The notes: generated by a model not told the origin, from the sequence alone. DNA of 64,000 nucleotides from Pectobacterium atrosepticum (GCA_019056595.1 CP036163.1:4588001-4652000), one strand, 5' to 3'. Numbered from the stretch's first letter, positions 54,512-63,474 are shown. Made by a program: numbers and translations.

Positions 54512-55126
54512 ATGAAAGTCCGAACTACGGCTCGCCGTGAGGCCATCGTTAAAACGGCGGCGCAGCTTTTTCAGGAAATGGGCTATGAGCGCGCCACCAT
54601 GAATGAACTGGCGAAGCGGGTCGGCGGTTCCAAGGCCACGCTGTATGGTTATTTCTCAACCAAAGAAGCGCTATTTACGTCCGTCGTTCGTGAACATGCG
54701 ACCATGCATTTGTCCGAGGCAACGGCAGAGTTGATGACGCATGATCTGGCATCTGAGACGCTGGAAGTGCAGTTGACGCGCTTCGGCGAGCGTATCCTCT
54801 ATGTGTTGACCAACGATAGCAGCGCCATGGCGATTTATCGGATGGTGGTCGCGGAGGCCGGACATTCTGATATTGGTTCGCTGTTTTATGAGTCAGGCCC
54901 GAAAGAGAACGTTGATAAATTGTCTGAGCTGATGGCGGCGGCGATAGCGCGGCAGGCGCTGAAACCGGGGGATTCACGTGTGCGAGCATTGCAGTTTCTG
55001 GCGCTGCTGACGGCAGAAATTGATGACCGCATATTCCACCGCCATTTACAACCACTAAGCCTTGAACGCATCCGCGAGATAGTGGGGGATGCGGTTAGTA
55101 TGTTTATGGCTGGGGCGGCGGCGTAA
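54512..55126 (+). CDS. TetR-family transcriptional regulator
   Basis: A 204-residue regulator. The N-terminal TetR HTH is at ~8-55 (AIVKTAAQLFQEMGYERATM, ELAKRVGGSKATLYGYFSTK). The C-terminal ligand domain is of the AcrR C-terminal type (FERILYVLTND...IYRMVVAEAGH). I use the ATG at 54512, with AGGAG 5 nt upstream. Its 3' end overlaps the convergent pqiC gene by 23 bp, so the two transcripts are antisense at their ends. Targets unknown; the pqi operon is a neighbour but not demonstrably controlled by it. Confidence 0.88.
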   Translation: MKVRTTARREAIVKTAAQLFQEMGYERATMNELAKRVGGSKATLYGYFSTKEALFTSVVREHATMHLSEATAELMTHDLASETLEVQLTRFGERILYVLTNDSSAMAIYRMVVAEAGHSDIGSLFYESGPKENVDKLSELMAAAIARQALKPGDSRVRALQFLALLTAEIDDRIFHRHLQPLSLERIREIVGDAVSMFMAGAAA

Positions 55127-55727
55127 CACAGGTTCCTTTTCTATCCGGCATCCAGCGGGTCGCCGTTGCTGCGATCTGCTCCGCCAGCCGCGTGATGACC
55201 TGCTGCTGAGCCTGTAACATCGCGATGTCGTCCCCCGTCGCCTGCTCAGTAAACTGGCTTCGACAGAGCAAACGTGCGCGATCTTCTCCCTCAATGGCGC
55301 TAAGGCTCCAGTCTGCCTCGAACGTTACAAATTGGCCGGGCCAGCTATCAAATCGTCGAACCTGTAGGTGGATTCTGACCACTGGCGTTTCTGCCGCGCG
55401 TACCAATCCTGAAACATCCTGCGTGTTGAGACGCTGTGTCAGCCCGACGGAAAGCGCGGTGCGAATTTCTTCCCCCAGCGGGCTGAGCCAGCGCTCGTTA
55501 TCCAGCACGACGGCGCCGCTGTCGCCCTGTCGAATAACGAGCTGTGATGTATCAATTTGCGTCGGTACGCCAACAGGCAGCACATCGATGAAAAAGGGAG
55601 CGGCATGCGCGGTGGTTGCAACTGGTGATGCTGGTGCGAGTAGGGTGTGATAATGCACCGGAGGCGATGAGCAGGCGCTCAATAACGCGATGACGATCAG
55701 CGTGCAGAATGATGCCACTCGCTTCAT
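55104..55727 (-). CDS. pqiC: PqiC-like auxiliary lipoprotein
   Basis: A 207-residue lipoprotein; lipobox ALLSAC at ~14-19. It belongs to the ABC-type transport auxiliary component (DUF330/PqiC) family: FFIDVLPVGVPTQIDTSQLVIR and NERWLSPLGEEIRTAL. It sits in the outer membrane and works with PqiB in intermembrane lipid transport. The start overlaps pqiB by 4 bp (ATGA). Its last 23 bp overlap the TetR gene on the other strand. Confidence 0.85.
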   Translation of the reverse strand: MKRVASFCTLIVIALLSACSSPPVHYHTLLAPASPVATTAHAAPFFIDVLPVGVPTQIDTSQLVIRQGDSGAVVLDNERWLSPLGEEIRTALSVGLTQRLNTQDVSGLVRAAETPVVRIHLQVRRFDSWPGQFVTFEADWSLSAIEGEDRARLLCRSQFTEQATGDDIAMLQAQQQVITRLAEQIAATATRWMPDRKGTCVTPPPQP

Positions 55728-57370
55728 TTTGAGGCTCCTTTTGGGGTGGCTGTGTCGTGAGTAAATGTCGATGGTGATGGGGCGTTCGAGCGCCCCTGCA
55801 GCAGCGATTCTGGGTGACGTTCGATCTGCTCAGCCAGACTGCGCAAGGCGCGTAAGGTGCGCTGAATTTCTTGCAATGACTGTGTGATGCCCAACTGCAA
55901 TGGCGAATCCTCTTCCAGTACATCCTGTACGCGACGTGTGGCCTGCTGCATGTGTTTCATCAACCGGCTGGCCTCTGGCAACGTCTGCCCGTTAACCTGT
56001 CGAAGCGCTTTATTGGCTTCGATCAGCGTGGTGTTCATGTTGCGGCCTATGGCATCCAACGGCATGTTATCGATCTTGCCGATGATGCTCGCTATCTGCG
56101 TTTGTAACCGATCGAATCCCCCATTGACGGTGGGCAGAACTAACGGCTGAGCATTGATATCAAACGGCACCTTCGCTGCATCGTGCACAAAATCGAGTGA
56201 GATATAGAGCTGTCCGGTCAGCAAATTGCTTGGTGCAACCTGTGCTCGCAGACCGTGTTCAACCAGATCGCGGGTGAACTCGGCCGTCTGCTGTTCGAGT
56301 GACATCGCCTGCTTAGGTAGCTTATCCAGTACATTACCAAGACGGTTAGGAAACACCTCAATATTGACGACGGTAGGGAAGCGATAGCCTGTTTTGCTGT
56401 AATCCAGCTCAATGGTGGCTACGTGGCCGATTTTGACGCTGGAAAATTCCACGGGCGCACCGACCTCCAGGCCGTGTAACGATCGGTCAAAACGGAGTTT
56501 GAAGAGGATGGGCGGGCCATCAGGTGGCAATAGGGCCGATTCCTGATCGCGAGCCAGTTTGTAGGTGGTCAGTGGTTCCGGTCGGGCGATAGCGTTGTCC
56601 AGATCGGGGGTGGAGAAATCAATACCGCCAGCCACGACGGCTGCGAGGGTTTGTGTTCTAAGGCGAAAGCCGTTGGCGTCAACGGAAAGGTCCATCCCAC
56701 TGGCATTCCAGAAGCGAGTATTCGGCGTGACAAACCGGTCATAGGGTGCATCAATAAAAACCTGAAGCTGGACACCGTGGCCATCGTTATTCAACTGATA
56801 GGACGCAACGCGGCCGACGGGGATGCGGCGATAATAAACTGGCGAACCGCTATCCAGCGATCCGAGATCATCCGCCTGAATGACAAAACGGCTGCCCGGC
56901 ATACCATTAATCACCGCAGGGGGCGACTCCAGACCGGTAAAGCGAGTTTCTCCCTGCGTTGATTCACCCTTATCCGCGCCAATGTAAGCACCAGAAAGCA
57001 AGGTATCAATACCCGTCACGCCGTTGATGCCGACGCGCGGACGAACCACCCAAAAGCGGCTACCCGCATGGGCCAGACTTTCCGCATTTTTATTGAGCAG
57101 CACCGTGACGAGAACCTGTTTACTGTCCTGACTCAGCGTGATGTCTTTTACGATGCCTACCGCCACGTCTTTATATTTAACGACGGTGCGATCGGCTTCA
57201 AGACCGGTTGCGCTCTGAAAGGAAATCACGATTTTCGGCCCGCTACCTGACCAAGTGTGAATCAGCATGGCGAGCCCCGTTAGCATCGCGAGCGCGGGTA
57301 CCAGCCATATCAATGAGATTCGCCAGCGTTGACGGATAATCACCGGATCACTGGGTTGTTCGTGGATCAT
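55724..57370 (-). CDS. pqiB: PqiB, MCE-domain protein spanning the periplasm
   Basis: A 548-residue inner-membrane-anchored protein with one TM (~20-43) and three MCE/MlaD domains (signatures VKYKDVAVGIVKDITL, PVYYRRIPVGRVASYQL and APVEFSSVKIGHVATIEL). The ~120-residue C-terminal part is a helical needle. Length and domain count fit PqiB, not the seven-MCE LetB. It forms a tube for lipid movement between membranes. It overlaps both neighbours by 4 bp, so the operon is compact. Confidence 0.92.
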   Translation of the reverse strand: MIHEQPSDPVIIRQRWRISLIWLVPALAMLTGLAMLIHTWSGSGPKIVISFQSATGLEADRTVVKYKDVAVGIVKDITLSQDSKQVLVTVLLNKNAESLAHAGSRFWVVRPRVGINGVTGIDTLLSGAYIGADKGESTQGETRFTGLESPPAVINGMPGSRFVIQADDLGSLDSGSPVYYRRIPVGRVASYQLNNDGHGVQLQVFIDAPYDRFVTPNTRFWNASGMDLSVDANGFRLRTQTLAAVVAGGIDFSTPDLDNAIARPEPLTTYKLARDQESALLPPDGPPILFKLRFDRSLHGLEVGAPVEFSSVKIGHVATIELDYSKTGYRFPTVVNIEVFPNRLGNVLDKLPKQAMSLEQQTAEFTRDLVEHGLRAQVAPSNLLTGQLYISLDFVHDAAKVPFDINAQPLVLPTVNGGFDRLQTQIASIIGKIDNMPLDAIGRNMNTTLIEANKALRQVNGQTLPEASRLMKHMQQATRRVQDVLEEDSPLQLGITQSLQEIQRTLRALRSLAEQIERHPESLLQGRSNAPSPSTFTHDTATPKGASK

Positions 57371-57990
57371 TTTTTTTCACCTTTCCAGATAAGACGCGGG
57401 TCATAGCTCATGGCAGATAACATGGTCAGTATCACCACCAGCCCAAAAAAAAGAATGCCGCTGCGAGGTTCCGCTTCACTCAGGGTAGGAAATCTGACCA
57501 GCGCAGAGACGGCGGCAATGACGACGACATCCAGCATGGACCAGTAACCGACCCATTCCGTTAGCCGATAAAGCACAGCACGCTCGGCCATCGCCTTACG
57601 ACTTTTTTGGCGTGACATAAAGAGCAGCAGGCCGAGAATCAAAAATTTCATACAGGGGATGACGATGCTGGCGGTAAATATCAGCAGGGCAATGCCGTAG
57701 TCGCCGCTGTGCCAGAAATCAATCACGCCGCTTAGGATGGTGCTTTCACTTCCCAATCCGAACAGGCGGGTATACATCACGGGCAACACGTTGGCGGGAA
57801 TATAGAAAATCAGGGCGGTGACCAGTAGTGCAGAGGAGAATGCAGTGCTGTCCTTATGGGGAGATGTCAGCCGCGACTGGCAGCGTGGGCAGCGCACCGC
57901 ATCGTGCGGGTTTGCATCATGCAGGCAGACGAGGCCGCACAGCGGACAGGCGATCAACGGTAATGGCTGGTCGGGTGAATTACTTTTCAT
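57367..57990 (-). CDS. PqiA-domain inner-membrane protein, second half of a split PqiA
   Basis: A 207-residue protein. A zinc-ribbon (CPLCGLVC...VRCPRCQSRL, ~15-50) precedes four TM segments. It corresponds to one of the two PqiA repeats of E. coli PqiA (417 residues). The start ATG at 57990 lies within the 3' end of the other PqiA-domain gene (11 bp overlap); the frame is open to 58065. Partner of PqiB. Confidence 0.85.
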   Translation of the reverse strand: MKSNSPDQPLPLIACPLCGLVCLHDANPHDAVRCPRCQSRLTSPHKDSTAFSSALLVTALIFYIPANVLPVMYTRLFGLGSESTILSGVIDFWHSGDYGIALLIFTASIVIPCMKFLILGLLLFMSRQKSRKAMAERAVLYRLTEWVGYWSMLDVVVIAAVSALVRFPTLSEAEPRSGILFFGLVVILTMLSAMSYDPRLIWKGEKK

Positions 57991-58618
57991 GACGGACCAC
58001 GCTGTGGTTACTGTCCGTAGGCACCAGCGACCATAATGGACGAAGATCGATACTGTTGACGACAACGAGCAGCAACATCAGTGCCGCTAGCGCCCAGCAG
58101 CCTGCACCGGGCATTACCTGCATAAAGCCGGAGAGCTTGATGGCGGTGATCAGAAAGCCCAACGTCGCAATTTCCAGCATGCTCCAGGGACGAAGCCACA
58201 GCAGTATCTTCATCACAGGAATAAAGCCGGGGGCACAGCGATCTTTATTGGCAAACATCAGCACCCAGCCGGTCAGCATGATTTGCAGAAAAGGCGCCAT
58301 AATCAGGATAAAAAAACAGCCTATCGCCAGCGGCAGGGTCGCACCGTTAGCCAGCGCGAGCGCTGCTTGCCAGAGTGTTGCCGTATTCTGTAGCGCATGG
58401 AAACTGACGGTCAGTACCGGATAGCTATTCGCGATAAAAAAGACGATGGCCGCCGTTTGTATCAGCGCCAGGCTATGCCCGGTATTTATCCATCCTGACC
58501 GATAAAGTGTGGCCTGACAGCGTGTGCAGCGCGCTGCCTCACCGGGATTTAACGCCCGGTAATGGTGCACGCTGTCGCAGTGCGGACAGATAATTAAGTG
58601 TGGGTAGATTGTCATCAT
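57980..58618 (-). CDS. PqiA-domain inner-membrane protein, first half of a split PqiA
   Basis: A ~212-residue protein. It starts with a zinc-ribbon (IICPHCDSVHHY...RCTRCQATLYRS) and four TM segments, the same plan as the following gene. In E. coli both halves are one chain. Start chosen at ATG 58618; the frame also opens with GTG at 58630. It lies 35 bp after a DUF3313 lipoprotein gene in the same direction. Confidence 0.85.
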   Translation of the reverse strand: MMTIYPHLIICPHCDSVHHYRALNPGEAARCTRCQATLYRSGWINTGHSLALIQTAAIVFFIANSYPVLTVSFHALQNTATLWQAALALANGATLPLAIGCFFILIMAPFLQIMLTGWVLMFANKDRCAPGFIPVMKILLWLRPWSMLEIATLGFLITAIKLSGFMQVMPGAGCWALAALMLLLVVVNSIDLRPLWSLVPTDSNHSVVRHEK

Positions 58619-58653
58619 GCTGTTCCGCACCGTTTGTATAGGTTCTTCTTCGC

Positions 58654-59316
58654 TTACTTCAGCATGTCGGCCAGTTCTTCAGCCGCTTTATCGATTCCGA
58701 CTTCTGCGGCGCTCAGTGCCCCCACGCTGGCGCTGACGTTCATGGCGTTTGGATACTGCTTCGCAAGATAGGCATTGAGCAGTTTGTTGGTCGTCGCATC
58801 ATAAATTTCAACGGCATAGTTCACTGACCCATTGAGCAGGCCTTCTTTACCGCGAATGGACTGCACGATGTTGTAGGGGCCGCCAGCCAGGTCGAATTTG
58901 GTAAACGTACCGGCAACGGGGGTGGTGGTATCGGCACCCGTCAGCGTCAATTTCAACCGTAATGTACCGGGAGCTGGTGAAGTCACTTCGTTGAAACGGG
59001 AGCGTAAGGTTTTACTGAACGTATCCTGCATATAGGTGGCCAGAGACTGCTTGTCCTGCTGTGACATGTCGTTAAATTGGTTATCGCTTCCCTGATAGAT
59101 GCTGACTGGATCGATGATGATGTGGGTGTATTGCTTCCAGTCGACGGGCGTGGTGTAACGGTAAGGAATGCGATCCGCGTGCTCACCTGAGTTTTGCGCC
59201 AATTGCGAAGATGATGCGATACCGCTGTAGCGTACGGGGGGATTGCTCGCGCAACCTGCGAGTACGACAGCCAAGGCCAATAGGGTAGGACGTGCAACCC
59301 GAGATAATGTGAACAT
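58654..59316 (-). CDS. DUF3313-family lipoprotein
   Basis: A 220-residue lipoprotein; signal and lipobox LAGC are at ~residues 19-22. The mature part (DWKQYTHIIIDPVSIYQGSD, LRLKLTLTGADTTTP, INYAVEIYDATTNKLLNAYL-like) matches DUF3313 proteins of unknown function. It is directly upstream of the pqiA-like genes on the same strand, so it may share their operon and their envelope role (inference). An AGGA lies 7 nt before the ATG. Confidence 0.85.
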   Translation of the reverse strand: MFTLSRVARPTLLALAVVLAGCASNPPVRYSGIASSSQLAQNSGEHADRIPYRYTTPVDWKQYTHIIIDPVSIYQGSDNQFNDMSQQDKQSLATYMQDTFSKTLRSRFNEVTSPAPGTLRLKLTLTGADTTTPVAGTFTKFDLAGGPYNIVQSIRGKEGLLNGSVNYAVEIYDATTNKLLNAYLAKQYPNAMNVSASVGALSAAEVGIDKAAEELADMLK

Positions 59317-59558
59317 ATGAGAATCCTGTTAAAGAGAACCGCTGAATAGCGTGATGACACGCCGCCTTAGCCACATGACGTCCAGCAACATCAACTGTTT
59401 ATTTGCCAGAGCACTTTTACTGTCGCTATGCGTAAATGTCGGTAGATGTACTTTTTATAAAACCGAACTGTACGGTATGTTTTTAGTTTTTTCTGGCTGC
59501 GGTGTCAAGAGATGTGTGAGGTTTTCTTTCCAAGCAACATTTCTGTCACGATTTGGGA

Positions 59559-59585
59559 TAAGGTGTTGGCAAAGTCTGCCGATAT
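59559..59585 (+). promoter_or_regulatory. Sigma-28 (FliA) promoter for cheV
   Basis: TAAG-N15-GCCGATAT matches the flagellar sigma-28 consensus TAAA-N15-GCCGATAA at 10 of 12 positions. It lies ~275 bp before cheV on the same strand, leaving a long leader. The rest of 59317-59860 holds no supported gene; a 63-codon TTG-started frame (59649-59840) ends just before cheV. Confidence 0.65.
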
Positions 59586-59860
59586 TAATGGTTCAGGGAA
59601 TGTTATCTGCGCCTTAAAGGATGTGAGCCGACCGCTATACTGAGAGGGTTGATATCCGTCTACTGGTCCGATGATTACCATCGTTGGATGATGAAGTTGA
59701 CACAACTAACAAATATTTTACGTTTGACGCTGGATAAGATTGAAGAACACGACTATCACGTACAGTGGAGCGGTCAGATGTTAGTTCATGTTTACTCACA
59801 TCTCGAATGTTGCCTGATTACGCTATACCTATATAAATAATGACTCGCACTGAGGAAAGC

Positions 59861-60832
59861 ATGGATAATTTTCAAAAAGAGATTGATGAGAGAACAAACC
59901 TTACCTCTGCAAATAAATTCGAACTCTTATTATTCCAGCTGGGCAAATCACCTGAAGGTGGCAAATCTGAGCTGTTTGGCATCAACGTGTTTAAACTGCG
60001 TGAAATTGTGCCAATGCCTACGTTGACCAAAGCGGCTGGCATGAAATCGCCGATGCTGGGCATGGTCAACATTCGTGGACAAATCATTCCTGTTATCGAT
60101 CTTCCTGCTGTAGTCGGCAGTGCAACGGATACGGGCCTGAACATTCTCCTTATCACTGAATATGCACGTAGTACGCAGGCATTCGCAGTGGAATCGGTAG
60201 ACGATATCGTTCGTCTGGAATGGAGCCAGGTTCTGACTGCTGAAGCGGGCGTGAGTAGCTCCTATATCACCAGTATTGCTCGCCTTGATACTGACAAAGA
60301 CAGTAATCGTCTGGCGCTGGTGCTGGATGTTGAACAGATTCTGTTCGATATTATTCCCGGCGATCGTGAAACCAAACTCAAGAACGCAGAAGATAAGACC
60401 TATCCCTACACGCCTGGCGCGATCGCGATCGTGGCGGAAGACTCCAAGGTCGCCCGTTCGTTGCTTGAGCAGGGGCTAACCCAGATGGGTATTCCGTTTA
60501 GTATGCACATCACCGGACAGGATGCCTGGAACAAGATTCGGCAAATTGCGCAAGAAGCACAGTCAGAAGGGCGCCCTATTTCAGACAAGATCTCACTGGT
60601 CCTGACTGATTTGGAAATGCCGGAAATGGACGGTTTTACGCTGACCAGAAATATCAAGCGTGAAGAATTCCTGAAGAATATTCCCGTGGTGATTCACTCT
60701 TCACTGTCTGGTAGTGCCAACGAAGATCACGTACGTAATGTTGGTGCAGATGCTTACGTCGCGAAATTCGAGATCAATGAACTGTCGACGGCGATTCAGA
60801 CTGTGCTGAATAAAGTGAAAGTACGCCGCTAA
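59861..60832 (+). CDS. cheV: CheV, chemotaxis coupling protein with receiver domain
   Basis: A 323-residue protein. A CheW-like domain (~20-165: LFGINVFKLREIV, GMVNIRGQIIPVIDLP) is followed by a response-regulator receiver domain (~188-318). The phosphoacceptor is Asp250 (LVLTDLEMPEMDGF) and Lys302 is the conserved receiver lysine. It couples chemoreceptors to CheA. The ATG at 59861 follows GAGGAAA; the frame is open 7 codons further. A sigma-28-type promoter and a terminator flank it. Single gene, unlinked here to other flagellar genes. Confidence 0.93.
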   Translation: MDNFQKEIDERTNLTSANKFELLLFQLGKSPEGGKSELFGINVFKLREIVPMPTLTKAAGMKSPMLGMVNIRGQIIPVIDLPAVVGSATDTGLNILLITEYARSTQAFAVESVDDIVRLEWSQVLTAEAGVSSSYITSIARLDTDKDSNRLALVLDVEQILFDIIPGDRETKLKNAEDKTYPYTPGAIAIVAEDSKVARSLLEQGLTQMGIPFSMHITGQDAWNKIRQIAQEAQSEGRPISDKISLVLTDLEMPEMDGFTLTRNIKREEFLKNIPVVIHSSLSGSANEDHVRNVGADAYVAKFEINELSTAIQTVLNKVKVRR

Positions 60833-60860
60833 TTAGCAGAGCGCTCGTATAACAACATTC

Positions 60861-60909
60861 GGCCTTTGCCTCCTCCTTTACGGGAGAGGGCAGAGGCCGA
60901 TTTTTTTCG
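60861..60909 (+). terminator. Terminator of cheV
   Basis: CGGCCTTTGCC and GGCAGAGGCCG form an interrupted stem with internal CTCC/GGAG pairing, followed by ATTTTTTT. Confidence 0.85.
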
Positions 60910-60995
60910 TCTCTGAACGCTGCTAGCCACCGACGCTTATCCTGAGAACACACTTTCTGGTTACTGAACACGCGGGAACCAGAAAAACGTAACTG

Positions 60996-61124
60996 TCAGA
61001 AAAGTATGACTATCAGAATGAGGGTGATCCCCGCATAGTAGGCGCGGCCCGGTTTGTTATAAGTAGATGCACCTTTCGCTTCACCGATTTCGCGTGAAAA
61101 AAGCCCGCTGTTGCATTCTGTCAT
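60996..61124 (-). CDS. Possible small membrane protein (42 residues)
   Basis: The complement has an ATG at 61124 and a 42-codon frame ending TGA. The N-terminal ~25 residues are polar (MTECNSGLFSREIGEAKG), then one TM-like segment YYAGITLILIVILF runs to the end. It lies 53 bp after the yghU stop in the same direction. No clear ribosome site. The layout is credible for a bacterial small membrane protein, but unproven. Confidence 0.4.
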   Translation of the reverse strand: MTECNSGLFSREIGEAKGASTYNKPGRAYYAGITLILIVILF

Positions 61125-61177
61125 CAGCACTAAGGGTTAATCGGAATGCCGCCTGTTGATCGACAGGCGGCGGAGGA

Positions 61178-62017
61178 TTAATCCAGATCGGATGCCTGAT
61201 GGCGTTCGGTGACCTGCTCTGACTCTTCGCCCCATGTGCGGTTGACCTTCCGACCGCGAATTACCGCCGGACGGGCGGCAATCTCGTCGGCCCAACGAAT
61301 CACATGCGTGTACTCGTGTACGGACAGGAACTCGCCAGCGGAGTAGATCGCGTTCTGTACCAGCCCGCCGTACCACGGCCAGACGGCAATATCAGCAATC
61401 GTGTAGCTATCACCAACCAGATAACGGCTCTCTGCCAGTCGACGGTTGAGAACATCCAGTTGGCGCTTAGTTTCCATCGTGAAACGGTTGATCGGGTATT
61501 CAAATTTTTCCGGCGCGTAGGCGTAGAAGTGCCCGAATCCACCGCCAACGTAAGGGGCGGAACCCATCTGCCAGAAGAGCCAGTTCAGGGTTTCAGTGCG
61601 CGTGGCGAGGTCGTTCGGCAGCAGTTCACCAAATTTCTCGGCCAGATACACTAGAATGGAGCCGGACTCGAATACGCGAATCGGCTTGTCGCCGCTTTGG
61701 TCAAGCAATGCGGGGATCTTTGAGTTCGGGTTGACGTCAACAAATCCGCTGGAGAACTGATCCCCATCGCCTATCTTAATCAGCCAGGCATCGTACTCGG
61801 CACCCGAATGGCCCAGCGCCAGCAACTCCTCCAGCATGATGGTCACTTTCACGCCGTTTGGCGTCGCCAGCGAATAAAGCTGAAGCGGGTGCTTGCCAAC
61901 GGGCAGGGCTTTTTCGTGCGTCGGACCGGCTATCGGGCGGTTAATATTGGCGAAAGCACCGCCGGAAGACGCGGGCTGCCAGACTTTTGGTGGCACATAG
62001 GCTGGGGACGTAGCCAT
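61178..62017 (-). CDS. yghU: YghU, glutathione-dependent disulfide-bond oxidoreductase
   Basis: A 279-residue nu-class glutathione transferase. It follows E. coli YghU: SGGAFANINRPIAGPTHEKA, LPVGKHPLQLYSLATPNG, IGDGDQFSSGFVDVNPNSKI and RVFESGSILVYLAEKFGELL. Such proteins bind two glutathiones and act as disulfide-bond reductases in the cytoplasm. AAGGAG precedes the ATG at 62017. Single gene. Confidence 0.94.
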   Translation of the reverse strand: MATSPAYVPPKVWQPASSGGAFANINRPIAGPTHEKALPVGKHPLQLYSLATPNGVKVTIMLEELLALGHSGAEYDAWLIKIGDGDQFSSGFVDVNPNSKIPALLDQSGDKPIRVFESGSILVYLAEKFGELLPNDLATRTETLNWLFWQMGSAPYVGGGFGHFYAYAPEKFEYPINRFTMETKRQLDVLNRRLAESRYLVGDSYTIADIAVWPWYGGLVQNAIYSAGEFLSVHEYTHVIRWADEIAARPAVIRGRKVNRTWGEESEQVTERHQASDLD

Positions 62018-62133
62018 TCAAAAACTCCTTATGCGTGAAAAGAGAGCGAGTTAAGCCAACACCATAACAAACTCACGCAGCTCGCTGATACCGTTCTGTT
62101 CTATCTCTACCTCATATTGATATAACACGAGAA

Positions 62134-62168
62134 CCGCACATTGTTCAGGGAAAGCGGCCAATGTGCGG
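62134..62168. repeat. Perfect 10-bp inverted repeat upstream of yghU
   Basis: CCGCACATTG and CAATGTGCGG are separated by 15 bp. It has no clear T-run, so it may be a terminator of the small frame to its right or an operator. The remaining spacer shows nothing else. Confidence 0.5.
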
Positions 62169-62182
62169 ATCGTCGTCAGGGC

Positions 62183-62350
62183 TTAATAACCGACGGTAAA
62201 GTGTTGACGAGTGTGTGCTGGGGTTTCAATAATGACTAATGACACAATCATCAATGACACGGTTAGCCAAAAGACATTGCCAGCGGAAAGCCATGCCGAA
62301 ATTTGTCGCTCTCGCCGCCAGGCCAAAAAACGCGATGCCTGAATGACCAT
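62183..62350 (-). CDS. Possible small single-TM protein (55 residues)
   Basis: An ATG at 62350 with AAGAG 4 nt upstream opens 55 codons. A basic N-terminus (ASRFLAWRRERQISAWLS) precedes one TM segment (NVFWLTVSLMIVSLVII). The plan resembles small YmiA-like membrane proteins but no family is recognised. Independent of its neighbours. Confidence 0.4.
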   Translation of the reverse strand: MVIQASRFLAWRRERQISAWLSAGNVFWLTVSLMIVSLVIIETPAHTRQHFTVGY

Positions 62351-62417
62351 TTGACTCTTAATCAATTGGCCTATCTACGCTAAATATCACTGCATCGTGC
62401 GACCTTGCTCGCACATC

Positions 62418-63422
62418 CTACTTATCTACACCGGCCGTCGCCTCATTAAGCAGCGTGAGATAACGTGAACTCGAAATGTTCCTACCGGTGACAACGCAGA
62501 CGGTTTTACGTCCCCCAATCTCCTTCGCGTAGCGAATGGCTCCCGCGACGGCTGGCACCCCTGAAGGTTCGACAACATGACGGTGAAGTTCGAGCATTGA
62601 CAGCATTGCGGCTTTGATTTCAACTTCTGATACCGTGAGCACGCGATCGACACGGTCACGAACCAGCGGCCAGGTCATCGCACTGGGCTCAATATAGCCG
62701 CTAACGCCCTCAGCGATGGAGGGAGTCAGTTCGACGGGAAGCGTTTCACCGGCGTCTTTCCAACGGGCAAATGTCGGGCTGACTTCACTTTGTATCCCCC
62801 ATACTTCGATAGCGGGGTTGATTGCTTTTACTGCCGTCGCAATCCCCGAAATAAGCCCGCCGCCGCCGATATTCACCAGGATTATCTCTGCATCCATCCA
62901 GTCTTCCATAATCTCAAGGCCGACGGTGCCGCCACCAGCAATCATATGCGGATTATCGTAGGCTGAAACGAAGGTAGCACTAGACTGTTGCGCTGCTGCT
63001 ATTGCCGCCTGCCTCGCTTCTTCGATGTCATCAAAAAACGTAATGTGGGCACCACAACCTTTCATGGCCGCGACTTTCATCGGGTCTGCTGAGCGTGGCA
63101 AAAAGATGGTTACGGGGACGCCCGCCACTTGTCCGGCATAGGCGAGCCCTAATCCGTGATTTCCTGCCGTTGGGGCGATGACGCCAATACGGCGTTGTTC
63201 TGCACCCAGATTGGCAAGAACGTTTGCCGCGCCACGTAACTTGAAGCTACCGGTCTGTTGGAGGTTTTCCATCTTGAGCCGAATTTCTGCACCAACAAGA
63301 GCGGATAATTCCTGCGAGCGGTCTAGCGGCGTTCTGCGTATCGTCGTTTTAATCTGCTGAGATGCCGTGTAAATATCTTTCAACGTTACAGAGTCGGTTG
63401 CTCTTTGGTATTTGCTTGTCAT
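62418..63422 (-). CDS. PLP-dependent threonine/serine dehydratase-like enzyme
   Basis: A 334-residue fold-type II PLP enzyme. The PLP lysine is Lys61 in QQTGSFKLRGA. The SAGNHGxG-like APTAGNHGLGLAYAG loop and the phosphate-binding GGGGLISG (~187-194) are present. It lacks the regulatory ACT domain of IlvA, so it is of the catabolic/TdcB or serine racemase-like type. It is divergent from an ArsR-type regulator over a 52-bp spacer. Substrate unproven: threonine, serine or a related beta-hydroxy amino acid. Confidence 0.87.
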   Translation of the reverse strand: MTSKYQRATDSVTLKDIYTASQQIKTTIRRTPLDRSQELSALVGAEIRLKMENLQQTGSFKLRGAANVLANLGAEQRRIGVIAPTAGNHGLGLAYAGQVAGVPVTIFLPRSADPMKVAAMKGCGAHITFFDDIEEARQAAIAAAQQSSATFVSAYDNPHMIAGGGTVGLEIMEDWMDAEIILVNIGGGGLISGIATAVKAINPAIEVWGIQSEVSPTFARWKDAGETLPVELTPSIAEGVSGYIEPSAMTWPLVRDRVDRVLTVSEVEIKAAMLSMLELHRHVVEPSGVPAVAGAIRYAKEIGGRKTVCVVTGRNISSSRYLTLLNEATAGVDK

Positions 63423-63474
63423 AGTATTTTCCTATCAACTGTATATGGAAATAACTATATAGGTGTTTGGCTAT
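63423..63474. promoter_or_regulatory. Short divergent promoter/operator between the dehydratase and ArsR genes
   Basis: The 52-bp spacer is AT-rich with repeated tatat/atata elements (tgtatatggaaataactata). Both promoters and an ArsR-family operator must overlap here, which predicts joint control. Confidence 0.5.

Noticed and set aside
59351-59617. An 88-codon plus-strand frame between the lipoprotein gene and cheV
   Set aside because: Cys/Phe-rich without ribosome site, and the sigma-28-like promoter lies within it.
59649-59840. A 63-codon frame just before cheV
   Set aside because: TTG start without a ribosome site; kept only as a note on the leader.
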